36,769 bases of DNA, taken from CALAZP01 sp041164265 (GTDB lineage: Bacteria; Bacteroidota; Bacteroidia; Chitinophagales; Saprospiraceae). The notes beneath the pieces are model-generated. The model was not told where the DNA came from and ran no database searches. It saw only the letters and a program-made list of their open reading frames with translations. The position numbers were made by a program, and so were the translations under genes. Positions 8,781 through 17,483 of this stretch are shown here, piece after piece (the stretch's first letter is position 1; the number at the start of each line of letters is the position of its first letter). The DNA lies in the NCBI GenBank assembly GCA_041164265.1, contig JBEAPR010000153.1, positions 1 through 36,769 of the forward strand, in the 5' to 3' direction.

Positions 8781-10349
8781 TTAGTAACATTCGTTCTGTA
8801 CTAAATTGGGGTTAGAATCAGTCTGATTCTTAGGAATTGGCATCAACTCCTTACATTCAGGCTGGACATCTTTTGCCCACCAAGCATCAGTGAAAACACC
8901 GAATCTAATCAAGTCCGTTCTTCTGATAGCCTCAGCAAACATTTCTCTACCTCTTTCAGCAAGAAGGTTATCCGCAGTCAATTCAGAGAAAGGATCTACT
9001 CCAGCTCTAGCTCTAATTTGATTAACTAAAGCCAATGCCTCAGCACTTCCTGGATTTTGTCTCCAAAGCGCCTCAGCTTTCATCAGAAGCACATCGGCAT
9101 ATCTGAAAAGTGGATAATCATTATTCATATTTTCTCTACCTCCCACCTCAAATTCATACTTGGCAATTCTGGCTCCTGCCTCTCTCCATGCAGTAGGGAA
9201 CAATTCATTAATAAATGCTCTCAAAGTAAATGGAGTACCATCTGGATCTATACCAGATGCAGTGGTTCCATCATCTACCAACCTAACTCTTCCCGTTACA
9301 TCCCACTGAGGACCTACCAAGAAATTACCTCTTACAGCAGAAGGTCCATCCTCAGTATTGGGCTGACCTTTTCTAAGGTCAGTATCTTCATAAGAGTTGT
9401 AAAATTCTTCGACGGTACAGAAACCATTCCATGGCTGCGCAGCCAAATTATAAGTTTGCTGATTCAAATAACTTAAAGTCATCATTACTAAGTTAAATCC
9501 ACCAGCAAATACTTGATCGTAAGGAATGACCCAAATATTTTCACCAGATCCAGCATTATCAACGTTGAAGTTGGCGAAATAATCGGACTCTAATGCGTAG
9601 TTACCTGAATTGATAACCGCATCAGCAGCAGCGGCAGCCTTTGACCATTGCGGTGATCCAGTATATACCTCAGCATTCAAATACAACCTAGCTAATGCAG
9701 TATTAACCACATTTTTATTTACTCTACCATAAGTAGAACCATCTACAGCATCAGTCACTGAATTAAGTGCTGAAGTCAATTCTGATTCAACAAAATTGTA
9801 AACTTCCGTTCTAGAGTTGGTAGGAGGATTAGGATCAGCGTCCGCAAATGAGGTTACAATTGGAACATTTCCATAAATATCGAGCAACCATAAATAATAA
9901 ATGGCTCTCAATGCCTTCAACTCACCAATGAAGGGTTCAGTCAAAGGGTTATTTAACAATTCAAACTGATAAATCAATCTGTTTGTAGCACTTACCCCAC
10001 CAAAAAGGAAACTCCATCCACCATTAACCAAAGGGTCTTCAGCGGTCCAGTTTTGCTGATGTAATCTTACCCAGTGACCACCGTCACCCCAGTCAGGTCC
10101 TCTAGTCGGTACTACAACCTCGTCAGAGGAAACTTCTTGAATTCCCCATACCGTGCCGTTTCCAGCAAATCCATATAGAGAAGTGTATGCTGCTCCAAGA
10201 GCAGATACTAGTTCTTCTTCCGTTTGGAAGAAGTTATCGGCACTCACCTGGCTAAACAACTCTTCATCGAGATCGGTACAAGACGGAGCAACAGCTGAAA
10301 AGCCTAGCGCCAAAATGAGCATCTTAAATGAAATCTTAAATTTTTCCAT
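8781..10349 (-). CDS. SusD/RagB-family nutrient-binding outer-membrane lipoprotein
   Basis: The 522-aa product has a signal peptide and lipobox APSC (lipidated Cys24). The Cys is followed by acidic residues (CTDLDEEL), which fits a lipoprotein surface-export signal. The sequence follows the SusD pattern: FSQVSADNFFQTEEEL near the mature start, AxxxxLYGF, a central RAIYYLWLLDIYGNVP helix, and the C-terminal hallmark YPLFRYADVLLMKAEAL followed by VNQIRARAG and ERGREMFAE. SusD proteins cap the SusC barrel as a lid and bind the ligand for TonB-driven import. The start lies 27 bp after the susC-like stop, so the two genes are co-transcribed. The substrate cannot be read from sequence, and no glycoside hydrolase or protease gene lies nearby to suggest one. 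Confidence 0.97.
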   Translation of the reverse strand: MEKFKISFKMLILALGFSAVAPSCTDLDEELFSQVSADNFFQTEEELVSALGAAYTSLYGFAGNGTVWGIQEVSSDEVVVPTRGPDWGDGGHWVRLHQQNWTAEDPLVNGGWSFLFGGVSATNRLIYQFELLNNPLTEPFIGELKALRAIYYLWLLDIYGNVPIVTSFADADPNPPTNSRTEVYNFVESELTSALNSVTDAVDGSTYGRVNKNVVNTALARLYLNAEVYTGSPQWSKAAAAADAVINSGNYALESDYFANFNVDNAGSGENIWVIPYDQVFAGGFNLVMMTLSYLNQQTYNLAAQPWNGFCTVEEFYNSYEDTDLRKGQPNTEDGPSAVRGNFLVGPQWDVTGRVRLVDDGTTASGIDPDGTPFTLRAFINELFPTAWREAGARIAKYEFEVGGRENMNNDYPLFRYADVLLMKAEALWRQNPGSAEALALVNQIRARAGVDPFSELTADNLLAERGREMFAEAIRRTDLIRFGVFTDAWWAKDVQPECKELMPIPKNQTDSNPNLVQNECY

Positions 10350-10376
10350 AACTATTAATCAATTATTTTTTAATGA

Positions 10377-13331
10377 TTAAAAACCTACATTCAACCCAAA
10401 AGTGAATACTCTTGAGGAGAAATAAGTATTTCTTCTATCAATACCAGGTGCTAAAGATCCAAAATCACTACCTGTATCTGTCAATCTGGGTTCAGGAGAA
10501 ACCCCTGAATAGCCTGTCAATACAAATAGATTCTGACCAGTAAAATACACTCTCAAATTACTGAACCCACCAGGAAGACTTGCACTGTCAAAAGTATACC
10601 CCAATGTAAGGTTATCCAATGTCAAGAAGTCAGCTCTTTCTACGTGTCTGCTAGAGAATTGTGGTTGGTCTGTCAAATTCTTGATATCAGCAGATGAAGC
10701 CAATACATTATAAGCACTAATTACGTTAGGAGCTTCATAGAACGCCCTGAATGTATTAATTAAGTCATGTCCAAGAACACTTCTCAAGAAAATATTTAAG
10801 TCTAATTTTCCAAAATTAAAAGTGTTGTTGATACCTAAGTTGTATTTAGGGAATCCATTACCAATTACCGCTCTATCGCTAATATCATCTTGTACGCCAT
10901 TACCATCCACATCTACGAAGTTCCAAGTTCCATCTTCATTGATTTGCTTATTTTCATCAATAACCAAACCCCAAAGCTGTCCTAATGGCTTACCTTCTTC
11001 CAATCTTACTAATGGCGTTCCATTTTGACCTGGAGAACCTAAATTCGCTCCATCTCTGAAACCTCCTAAAGATACGCCTGCCTCAGCATCAGTTAATGAT
11101 ACCAACGTTGGAGAGAACCACCGGCTACCTGAGAAAGAGATATTCCAACTTTTATTGTCCCCAAGATCTACTAAATAATTCAATGCCATTTCAATACCAC
11201 TGTTTTCTAATTCAGCAACGTTGTAAAAGGTCTGCCCAAATAAGTTGGGAGGAACTGGCACGTTAAACAAGAAAACACCGTCATTGGTTTTGGATTGATA
11301 ATATTCCAAAGAACCCGTCAACTTATAATCCATCATTGCGAAATCAACCCCAATATTGATATCTGATTTAGTTTCCCACTTCAAGTTTGGATTAGGGTTG
11401 GAAATCGGTCCGTAAGAAGGGGTAAATGCTCCGTTGTAATAGAAGTTTCCTGTTGGTCCAAATCGCTGAATAGATAAATAACTATCTGCTACGTTCTGAC
11501 CAGTTACACCGTATCCTGCTCTTACTTTCAATTGATCAAAGCCGTTAATGCTAGTTACCTCAGTCAAATCAACACCAGCACTTACCGCTGGGAAAAGACC
11601 CCACTTGTTTTCCGCACCAAATCTTGAAGATCCATCTCTTCTTAAACTACCTGTTAAAAAGAACTTATCATCAAAATTTAAATTCACTCTACCAAAGAAA
11701 GAAATTAACCGAGAAGTTACTTTATTAGAATTAACAGATCCCAAACCATTATTGAAATCAGCTGCTCCTGATAAATTGTGATAGCTAAATGCATCTGTTA
11801 AGAAAGTACCTCCCTGAGCAAAGAAATCCTGATAAAGGAAATCCTGATATTCATATCCTGCTAAAGCTGATAGTTGTAAACCTCCAGAGAAATCCTTGTT
11901 GTAATTAATTTCCGTTCTGAATAATTGGTCTTCAAATTCTTGGTTTCTCTTGGTAGCTAAACCTCTTGCATTTTCACCAACTAGGAAACTATACTTACTC
12001 CAGTATTGTCCGAATTCATTATTTGAACGTTGAGAAGAGTAGAATAAAGCAACAGATAAATCATCTGTCAATTTGAAATCTCCTCTAATATTACCCGCAA
12101 AAGATTTTACTCGCTCTTGACGAGTATTTTGTTCAATAATAGCTACTGGGTTGTAGTAATCAAACAATACTTGCTGATAGTATCCATCCCATCTTGCAAA
12201 AGAAGGGTTAGAAGCATCCCTAACAAAAGGAGTAGTCGGATTAAAAATAGTAGCATATCTGAATGCCTCATCAAAACCCAAACTAGCATCTCTTGAACTA
12301 GTCGTCAAGTTAGCAGTAATAGTCAATCGATCATTAAGCGCCTTTTGTGTTACATTAGCTCTGAAGTTTAATCGATCAAACCCAGTGGTTCTAGCTACCC
12401 CCTTAATGCTTCTGTAGTTACCTGATAGTCGGTAAGTAGTTGAACTAGTACCACCGCTTAAAGATAAGTTGTGAGTATTCGAAACACCCGTTTGAGTTAA
12501 CTCATCAAACCAATCGATGTTGCCTCCTAAATCAGTTCCTCCTCCGAAAGCCTTATACTCTTCTGCGGTTAATACATCAGGAGTTCTATTAACTACATCT
12601 AGAGATACCTGACCAGAGTAATCCACCTTAGAAACCCCTGCAGAACCCCTCTTAGTTGTTACCAATATAACCCCTGAAGCACCTCTGGTTCCATAAATAG
12701 CGGCAGCTGAACCATCTTTCAATACATCGATAGAAGCGATGTCCTGAGGCTCAATACTGTTAAGGTCACCTCCTAATACACCGTCTATAACTACTAACGG
12801 TTCCGTACTTGCTCCAACTGTTGAAATACCTCTAAGGCGAATGTTAAACCCTCCGTTAGGGTTAGCACCCGGTCTGGAAATGACCAAACCACCTACCTTA
12901 CCTTGAAGGAGTTGGGCTACATCATTTACATTTCCCTTGTTGAAATCCTCAGCCTTAACCGAAGCAATAGATCCTGTAACTTCTTTGGAACGCTGGGTAC
13001 CATAACCAGTAACCACTACCTCTTCCAATACAGCACCTGCTTGAAGGATAACGTCGATTTGTGATTGCGAACCTACTGCAATCTCTTGCGAAGTATATCC
13101 AGTGTAAGAAAACACAAGAGTAGCACCTTCTGAAACAGAGATTTCGTAGTTTCCATCAAAATCTGTAATAGTACCTTTGTCAGTTCCTTGCTCCAAAATA
13201 TTAACGCCAATTAGCGCCTCACCTGAAGCATCGGTAACTGTTCCTGACACTGTGCGTTGAGCTGTAGATTGCATAGAACTGAGCAACACCATAGTCAACA
13301 CCCCAATAGTCATTGTAAATAGTTTCTTCAT
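10377..13331 (-). CDS. SusC/RagA-family TonB-dependent outer-membrane transporter
   Basis: The 984-aa product has a signal peptide (residues 1-24, ending QSTAQ), then a carboxypeptidase-like regulatory domain at about 26-98 (SGTVTDASGEALIGVNI, TDFDGNYEI). A TonB-box-like stretch (LEEVVVTGYGTQ) at 102-113 and a plug domain at about 115-230 follow. The plug holds the SusC signature around 203-229 (VLKDGSAAAIYGTRGASG). The rest is a 22-strand-type beta-barrel ending in an aromatic C-terminus (VFTFGLNVGF). It forms the import pore for the SusD-bound ligand and is powered by TonB-ExbBD. At 984 aa it is close to the usual family length. It is the first gene of the minus-strand run, with a candidate promoter in the 260-bp divergent region upstream. 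Confidence 0.97.
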   Translation of the reverse strand: MKKLFTMTIGVLTMVLLSSMQSTAQRTVSGTVTDASGEALIGVNILEQGTDKGTITDFDGNYEISVSEGATLVFSYTGYTSQEIAVGSQSQIDVILQAGAVLEEVVVTGYGTQRSKEVTGSIASVKAEDFNKGNVNDVAQLLQGKVGGLVISRPGANPNGGFNIRLRGISTVGASTEPLVVIDGVLGGDLNSIEPQDIASIDVLKDGSAAAIYGTRGASGVILVTTKRGSAGVSKVDYSGQVSLDVVNRTPDVLTAEEYKAFGGGTDLGGNIDWFDELTQTGVSNTHNLSLSGGTSSTTYRLSGNYRSIKGVARTTGFDRLNFRANVTQKALNDRLTITANLTTSSRDASLGFDEAFRYATIFNPTTPFVRDASNPSFARWDGYYQQVLFDYYNPVAIIEQNTRQERVKSFAGNIRGDFKLTDDLSVALFYSSQRSNNEFGQYWSKYSFLVGENARGLATKRNQEFEDQLFRTEINYNKDFSGGLQLSALAGYEYQDFLYQDFFAQGGTFLTDAFSYHNLSGAADFNNGLGSVNSNKVTSRLISFFGRVNLNFDDKFFLTGSLRRDGSSRFGAENKWGLFPAVSAGVDLTEVTSINGFDQLKVRAGYGVTGQNVADSYLSIQRFGPTGNFYYNGAFTPSYGPISNPNPNLKWETKSDINIGVDFAMMDYKLTGSLEYYQSKTNDGVFLFNVPVPPNLFGQTFYNVAELENSGIEMALNYLVDLGDNKSWNISFSGSRWFSPTLVSLTDAEAGVSLGGFRDGANLGSPGQNGTPLVRLEEGKPLGQLWGLVIDENKQINEDGTWNFVDVDGNGVQDDISDRAVIGNGFPKYNLGINNTFNFGKLDLNIFLRSVLGHDLINTFRAFYEAPNVISAYNVLASSADIKNLTDQPQFSSRHVERADFLTLDNLTLGYTFDSASLPGGFSNLRVYFTGQNLFVLTGYSGVSPEPRLTDTGSDFGSLAPGIDRRNTYFSSRVFTFGLNVGF

Positions 13332-13433
13332 ACGACTAAAGTTGATTAAAAAATTAAAAATTTTTTCGAAATAAAAACTCTTATATCAAATTGTTATTTC
13401 TGATAATTTAGTTTGATGATGGTAGGACGGAAA

Positions 13434-13463
13434 ACAATATTCAATACTACAATTAAATATTGT
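13434..13463. repeat. Inverted repeat ACAATATT/AATATTGT in the SusC leader
   Basis: Two perfect 8-bp arms (13434-13441 and 13456-13463) are separated by 14 bp. If the promoter just upstream is correct, the repeat starts at the 5' end of the SusC mRNA. It would act there either as a leader hairpin or as a binding site for a dimeric regulator. The rest of the 13332-13591 intergenic stretch holds poly-A/T runs and must also carry the promoter of the divergent lolA-like gene, which I could not place. Confidence 0.4.
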
Positions 13464-13470
13464 CATTTTA

Positions 13471-13499
13471 CAAAAATAAAAAAGATTGTAACAATCAAA
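13471..13499 (-). promoter_or_regulatory. Candidate Bacteroidota promoter for the SusC operon with palindrome in the spacer
   Basis: On the minus strand TTTG (13499-13496) is followed 17 nt later by TATTTTTG (13478-13471). This matches the Bacteroidota primary-sigma consensus of a -33 TTTG and a -7 TAnnTTTG. The spacer contains the palindrome GATTGT-A-ACAATC (13484-13496), a plausible operator. The predicted start of transcription, near 13464, leaves a leader of about 130 nt before the SusC ATG. The region is very A/T-rich, so chance matches are possible. Confidence 0.4.
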
Positions 13500-13591
13500 A
13501 CAATTCACCCAATATTTATTTGGTTTAACGATTTTTTTTTGATTTCAAATCAATCTTTCTTTTTACGCGTTTACTTAAAAAACAATCTTTT

Positions 13592-14230
13592 ATGAAAATC
13601 TTTCTTTTGGTTTTGATTCCTTTTTTTGCAATTGCTCAACCACTGGATACTGAATCAAAAAAAATCCTAGCCGACATCAGTCAATTCTATGAAAACCTCC
13701 CAAGTTTTTCGGTCAACTTTCAGCTTACCCTTGATTTACCAGAACAATCCCCCGAAATCCAAGAGGGCACACTAATAAAAAATGGAACTCAATTCCTTCT
13801 AAAACTAGAAGCACAAACCATCTTCTCTGATGGAACAACACTAGTAACGATTCTAGAAAATAATCGCGAAGTACAATTGATGAGCACAGCCGAAATGGAT
13901 ACTCCTGGAGGTCTTTCTCCTGAAAATATTTTTAGCTTTTATGAAAACGAACCTTATGAGTATGCAGTAATAGGTAATCAAACCGTTCAAGGTCAAAATT
14001 TGACAGCAATTGAATTTAAGCCACTGGATCAATGGTCTGAATACTCTAAAATCAGAATGACAGTCCTAAAGAGTAAGAATCAAATTACTATGGTAGAAGC
14101 TTTTGGCAAGGATGGAATATCTTATATTTTTGACATTAAAGACTTTAATAGTTCTCCTTCCATTGACGCGGAACTTTTTACCTTTAACCCAGAAAAATAT
14201 ACTGGATACCACATTGAAGATTTGAGATAA
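13592..14230 (+). CDS. lolA: LolA-like outer-membrane lipoprotein carrier
   Basis: The 212-aa product has a signal peptide (cleavage after FFAIA, before QP) and the layout of Bacteroidota LolA proteins. These features are an N-terminal helix (KKILADISQFYENLPSFSVNF), successive antiparallel strands (GTLIKNGTQFLLKLE), a central segment SPENIFSFYENE, KIRMTVLKSKNQI and a C-terminal strand ending YHIEDLR. LolA ferries lipoproteins across the periplasm from LolCDE to the outer membrane. That suits a locus beside several lipoprotein genes, although neighbourhood may be coincidence. It is the first gene of a two-gene unit and is followed after 7 bp by the GH3 gene. It is divergent from the SusC operon. 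Sequence similarity among LolA homologues is low, so the call rests on overall layout. Confidence 0.8.
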   Translation: MKIFLLVLIPFFAIAQPLDTESKKILADISQFYENLPSFSVNFQLTLDLPEQSPEIQEGTLIKNGTQFLLKLEAQTIFSDGTTLVTILENNREVQLMSTAEMDTPGGLSPENIFSFYENEPYEYAVIGNQTVQGQNLTAIEFKPLDQWSEYSKIRMTVLKSKNQITMVEAFGKDGISYIFDIKDFNSSPSIDAELFTFNPEKYTGYHIEDLR

Positions 14231-14237
14231 TTAACAC

Positions 14238-15740
14238 ATGAGCTTCAAAAGTCTTATCGTAAAACCAATTGCCAAATTTATTGCTCGCACCTCCGAACGA
14301 CAAGCTCATAATGCTTGGTACCACCAACAGAAAATTTTTCACAGTATAATTCAAAAAGCATCCAATACAGTTTTCGGGAAAGAGCACCATTTTTCAGAGA
14401 TAAGAAATTACGAGGACTTCAAAAAAAGAGTACCTATCAGGGATTACGAAGGTCTTAAACTCTATGTAGATAAAATAATTGATGGCCATTCTGATATACT
14501 TTGGCCCGGCCGACCTAAATATTTTGCTAAAACCTCCGGAACTACTTCCGGGGTCAAATATATCCCCATTACTAAAGATAGCATTCCCAATCACTTCGGT
14601 TCGGCAAGAAACGCTTTGTTTAACTACGTAGCCAAAACTGGTAATGGCAATTGGTTAGACGGAAAAATGATTTTTCTTTCTGGAAGTCCAAAACTGGAAA
14701 ACAAAGGAGGTATTCCTACAGGAAGACTGTCCGGAATTAGTAATCATCTAGTACCCGGATGGATTAAAGCCAGTCAACTCCCCTCATACCCTACTAATAT
14801 CATTGAGGAATGGGAAGATAAGGTTCAATTAATAGTGGAGGAAACCATTAATAGTGATTTAAGACTAATCAGTGGAATCCCTCCTTGGGTGCAGATGTAT
14901 TATGAAAAATTAATAGAAAAATCAGGTAAAAAGACCATCAAAGACATCTTTCCCAATTTTTCTGTTTTCGTGTACGGAGGAGTCAATTACGCCCCCTATC
15001 AATCTAAACTCGAATCATTAACTGGATTCCCCATCAACTCTGTGGAAACTTACCCTGCATCGGAGGGTTTTATCGCATGGCAGGACACCTTTCCGCACAG
15101 CGGATTGAGATTAAATATCAATTCCGGCATCTTCTTTGAGTTCATTCCCCTTTCAGAAATTCATCAAACTAATCCCATCCGCCTCCAAATAAGTCAAGTA
15201 GAAATGGGCGTGCAATATGTTCTCATTATCAATAGTAATGCAGGACTATGGGGCTATAATATTGGTGACACTGTGGAATTTACCAGCCTCATGCCTCCTA
15301 GAATAAAGGTAACTGGAAGAGTCAAACATTTTATTTCGGCTTTTGGGGAGCACGTCATAGGTAAAGAGGTAGAAGAGGCTTTGTTGGAAACCGCACAAAA
15401 ATATCAAATCAATATCATTGAGTTTACCGTAGCTCCACAAGTTAATCCTTCTGATTCTGAACTACCCTACCACGAATGGTTTGTCGAATTCGACACCTCC
15501 CCAGAGGATCTTGGTAAATTTGAAGAAGAAGTCGACCGTCGCTTGTGCGAAAAAAATATCTATTACCAAGACTTAATTGAAGGCAAAATTTTGAGACCCC
15601 TGATTATCAGACCCATGCCACCCCATACTTTCAGAAATTATATGAAATCTATCGGAAAATTAGGAGGTCAAAACAAAGTGCCCAGACTGGCTAATGATCG
15701 CATGATAGCAGATGAATTGTCCATACACGTTACCATCTGA
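14238..15740 (+). CDS. GH3-family acyl-acid-adenylating/amidotransferase protein
   Basis: The 500-aa product matches the GH3 family, best known from plants as auxin- and jasmonate-amido synthetases of the ANL adenylating superfamily. The ATP/AMP-binding loop is at 99-105 (TSGTTSG). Downstream are the family's FVYGGVNYAPY, SVETYPASEGF, GDTVEFTS and GRVKHFISAFGEHVIGKEVEEAL segments, the last in the C-terminal lid domain. Length is a little below plant GH3 enzymes and normal for bacterial ones. No signal peptide is present, so it is cytoplasmic. The expected chemistry is activation of a carboxylic acid with ATP and transfer to an amine. The bacterial substrate is not known. It follows lolA by 7 bp, and this pairing implies co-transcription and hints at an envelope-related substrate, but that is speculative. 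Confidence 0.93.
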   Translation: MSFKSLIVKPIAKFIARTSERQAHNAWYHQQKIFHSIIQKASNTVFGKEHHFSEIRNYEDFKKRVPIRDYEGLKLYVDKIIDGHSDILWPGRPKYFAKTSGTTSGVKYIPITKDSIPNHFGSARNALFNYVAKTGNGNWLDGKMIFLSGSPKLENKGGIPTGRLSGISNHLVPGWIKASQLPSYPTNIIEEWEDKVQLIVEETINSDLRLISGIPPWVQMYYEKLIEKSGKKTIKDIFPNFSVFVYGGVNYAPYQSKLESLTGFPINSVETYPASEGFIAWQDTFPHSGLRLNINSGIFFEFIPLSEIHQTNPIRLQISQVEMGVQYVLIINSNAGLWGYNIGDTVEFTSLMPPRIKVTGRVKHFISAFGEHVIGKEVEEALLETAQKYQINIIEFTVAPQVNPSDSELPYHEWFVEFDTSPEDLGKFEEEVDRRLCEKNIYYQDLIEGKILRPLIIRPMPPHTFRNYMKSIGKLGGQNKVPRLANDRMIADELSIHVTI

Positions 15741-15885
15741 GGCAACTATAAATCACAGGCAAGGTCATTAACTTAATAATTACTTTTACCTCTTTTAACG
15801 CTGGCGTTCACTTTTTAAGTGAGATTATTTTCCTATTATTCGATAGAGGATTGAAGCACTACCGTGTTAAGAAAAAGATGGAAAC

Positions 15886-16302
15886 CTATACCAACTCCGT
15901 ATACATTCTGCCACTTCGGTACCCCTCGAGAACCAGGCGAACAGAGTGGCTTAATTTCTTGGGCAGGTTTTCTAAATCAAACCACTCTGCTTCTTTGAAT
16001 TTGTGGGTCTCTTTAGCTTTTAATTCCCCTTCCCAGTAGAATGCTTTAAAATACAGCACCAACCTGTGCTTACCTTTAGCAGTTTTATGCAATACATGGA
16101 CCAAGCGTAAATCAGAAGGACGAAGCAGAATCCCCGCTTCTTCAAAACTCTCTCGAACCAAAGCTAGTTTGGGAGTTTCATTAAATTCCACTGTTCCCCC
16201 GACTAAGGTATAATTTCCACCCTTCGCTTTTAACTGCCTAAGTAGTAAGATTTTACCCTTGTGATATAAGATTAATCTGACTTTTGTACTAGATTTTGCC
16301 AA
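15886..16302 (-). CDS. Nudix hydrolase
   Basis: The 138-aa product contains a Nudix box at about residues 36-58. It fits GX5EX7REUXEEXGU as G-TVEFN-E-TPKLALV-R-E-S-F-E-E-A-G-I. The catalytic metal ligands would be Glu51, Glu54 and Glu55. Ser52 replaces the usual hydrophobic residue. Nudix enzymes hydrolyse nucleoside diphosphates linked to another moiety. The substrate cannot be predicted, though the small size and YTLVGGTVE style resemble MutT/ADP-ribose-pyrophosphatase-like members. The start is TTG (16302); no in-frame ATG lies between the upstream stop (16354-16356) and the first conserved strand. It converges with the GH3 gene, with 145 bp between, and is divergent from the cysteine synthase gene. 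Confidence 0.88.
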   Translation of the reverse strand: MAKSSTKVRLILYHKGKILLLRQLKAKGGNYTLVGGTVEFNETPKLALVRESFEEAGILLRPSDLRLVHVLHKTAKGKHRLVLYFKAFYWEGELKAKETHKFKEAEWFDLENLPKKLSHSVRLVLEGYRSGRMYTELV

Positions 16303-16398
16303 ATGTTTTGGATTTAAGTATTTGAATCTAGAACGCTTTTCATGATTCGAATGTTAATTTTTTTTTGTTATTTTGTTTTTATAACTAAGCCATTGAAA

Positions 16399-17475
16399 AT
16401 GATTTATGAAAATGTGCTTCAGACAATTGGTAATACGCCTCTTATCCGATTAAAAAGTATTGCAGCTGAAATTCCAGGGACGATAATTGGCAAAGTCGAA
16501 TCATTTAATCCTGGCAACTCTGCAAAAGACCGAATCGCTTTGCACATGGTCAATAAAGCAGAAAAGAGTGGTCGTCTAAAGCCAGGAGGAACACTGATTG
16601 AAGCTACGTCTGGAAATACCGGCTATAGTTTGGCGATGATTGCGACCATGAAAGGTTACCGATGTATCTTAACCCTGACTAGTAAAGCTTCTAAAGAAAA
16701 AATATCACTACTCAAATCCATGGGAGCTGAGGTGCTGGTTTGCCCTGCCAATGTTGCTCCTGAAGATCCTCAATCTTATTACTCCAGAGCAGAGCAATTA
16801 TCAAGAGAAATTCCTAATTCCTTTTATATCGCACAAAATTTCAATAAAGATAATGCCGAAGCCCACTACCTGACTACAGGACCCGAAATCTGGGAAGCGA
16901 CACAAGGGAAAATCACCCATTATGTTTGCTGTGCTGGCACTGGAGGATCTTTAAGTGGGACTGCTCGTTACCTTAAAGAACAAAATCCGAATATTAAAGT
17001 CATCGGGGTAGATGCCTATGGGTCGGTATTAAAGAAATATTGGGAAACAGGTATTTATGATAGATCTGAGATTTATTCTTATAAAGTCGAAGGATTAGGA
17101 AAAAATATTATTCCAGACAATTTGGATGTCAACTATATCGACGATTTTATTAAAGTAACTGATAGGCATAGTGCTATGAGAGCCAGACAGTTGGCTAAAA
17201 TGGAAGGATTACTTATGGGATTCTCTAGCGGAGCAGCCATGCATGCTGTTTTCAAAATTAAGAATCAACTTAAGAATAAAGATGTAGTGGTCGTTTTATT
17301 CCCAGATCATGGCAGTCGATACTTAGGAAAAATATATAATGACGAGTGGATGAGACAGCAAGGATATTTACCCAATAGACAAATACCAAGCTATGGCTAC
17401 TCCCAAATCAAAAAATTGTACCGTTCTTACAAAATAAAATACCACAGGTATTTAAAGCAAAACTTTAAACACTAG
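16399..17475 (+). CDS. PLP-dependent cysteine synthase / cystathionine beta-synthase family enzyme
   Basis: The product is about 358 aa from the ATG at 16399 (MIYENVLQTIGNTPLIRL). A 57-bp in-frame extension to an ATG at 16342 encodes only a Phe-rich stretch before the conserved start, so I prefer 16399. It is a fold-type II PLP enzyme. The Schiff-base lysine is Lys43 in NPGNSAKDR, the substrate loop is TSGNTG (70-75), and the phosphate loop is GTGGSLSG. GFSSGAA and FPDHGSRYLGKIYNDEWM follow near the C-terminus. The ending resembles the catalytic core of cystathionine beta-synthase as much as CysK. There is no C-terminal CBS-pair domain, only a basic tail. It makes cysteine from O-acetylserine and sulfide, or cystathionine from serine and homocysteine. 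The GMC gene starts 8 bp downstream. Confidence 0.92.
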   Translation: MIYENVLQTIGNTPLIRLKSIAAEIPGTIIGKVESFNPGNSAKDRIALHMVNKAEKSGRLKPGGTLIEATSGNTGYSLAMIATMKGYRCILTLTSKASKEKISLLKSMGAEVLVCPANVAPEDPQSYYSRAEQLSREIPNSFYIAQNFNKDNAEAHYLTTGPEIWEATQGKITHYVCCAGTGGSLSGTARYLKEQNPNIKVIGVDAYGSVLKKYWETGIYDRSEIYSYKVEGLGKNIIPDNLDVNYIDDFIKVTDRHSAMRARQLAKMEGLLMGFSSGAAMHAVFKIKNQLKNKDVVVVLFPDHGSRYLGKIYNDEWMRQQGYLPNRQIPSYGYSQIKKLYRSYKIKYHRYLKQNFKH

Positions 17476-17483
17476 GAAATAGT

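Noticed and set aside
9057..9476. A 139-codon plus-strand open frame inside the SusD-like gene.
   Set aside because: It lies wholly opposite a well-conserved SusD sequence and its translation has no family resemblance or sensible composition.
15808..15822. Hairpin TCACTT-TTT-AAGTGA as terminator between the GH3 and Nudix genes.
   Set aside because: The stem is only six mostly A/T pairs and the following tract (GATTATTTTCC) is a poor U-run, so it is not reported as a feature; the 15741-15885 gap otherwise shows nothing clear.
16342..16398. N-terminal extension of the cysteine synthase-like protein as a possible signal or membrane anchor.
   Set aside because: The 19 extra residues are encoded by a T-run-rich stretch that is better explained as promoter/leader DNA, and family members start at the MIYENVLQTIGNTP position.
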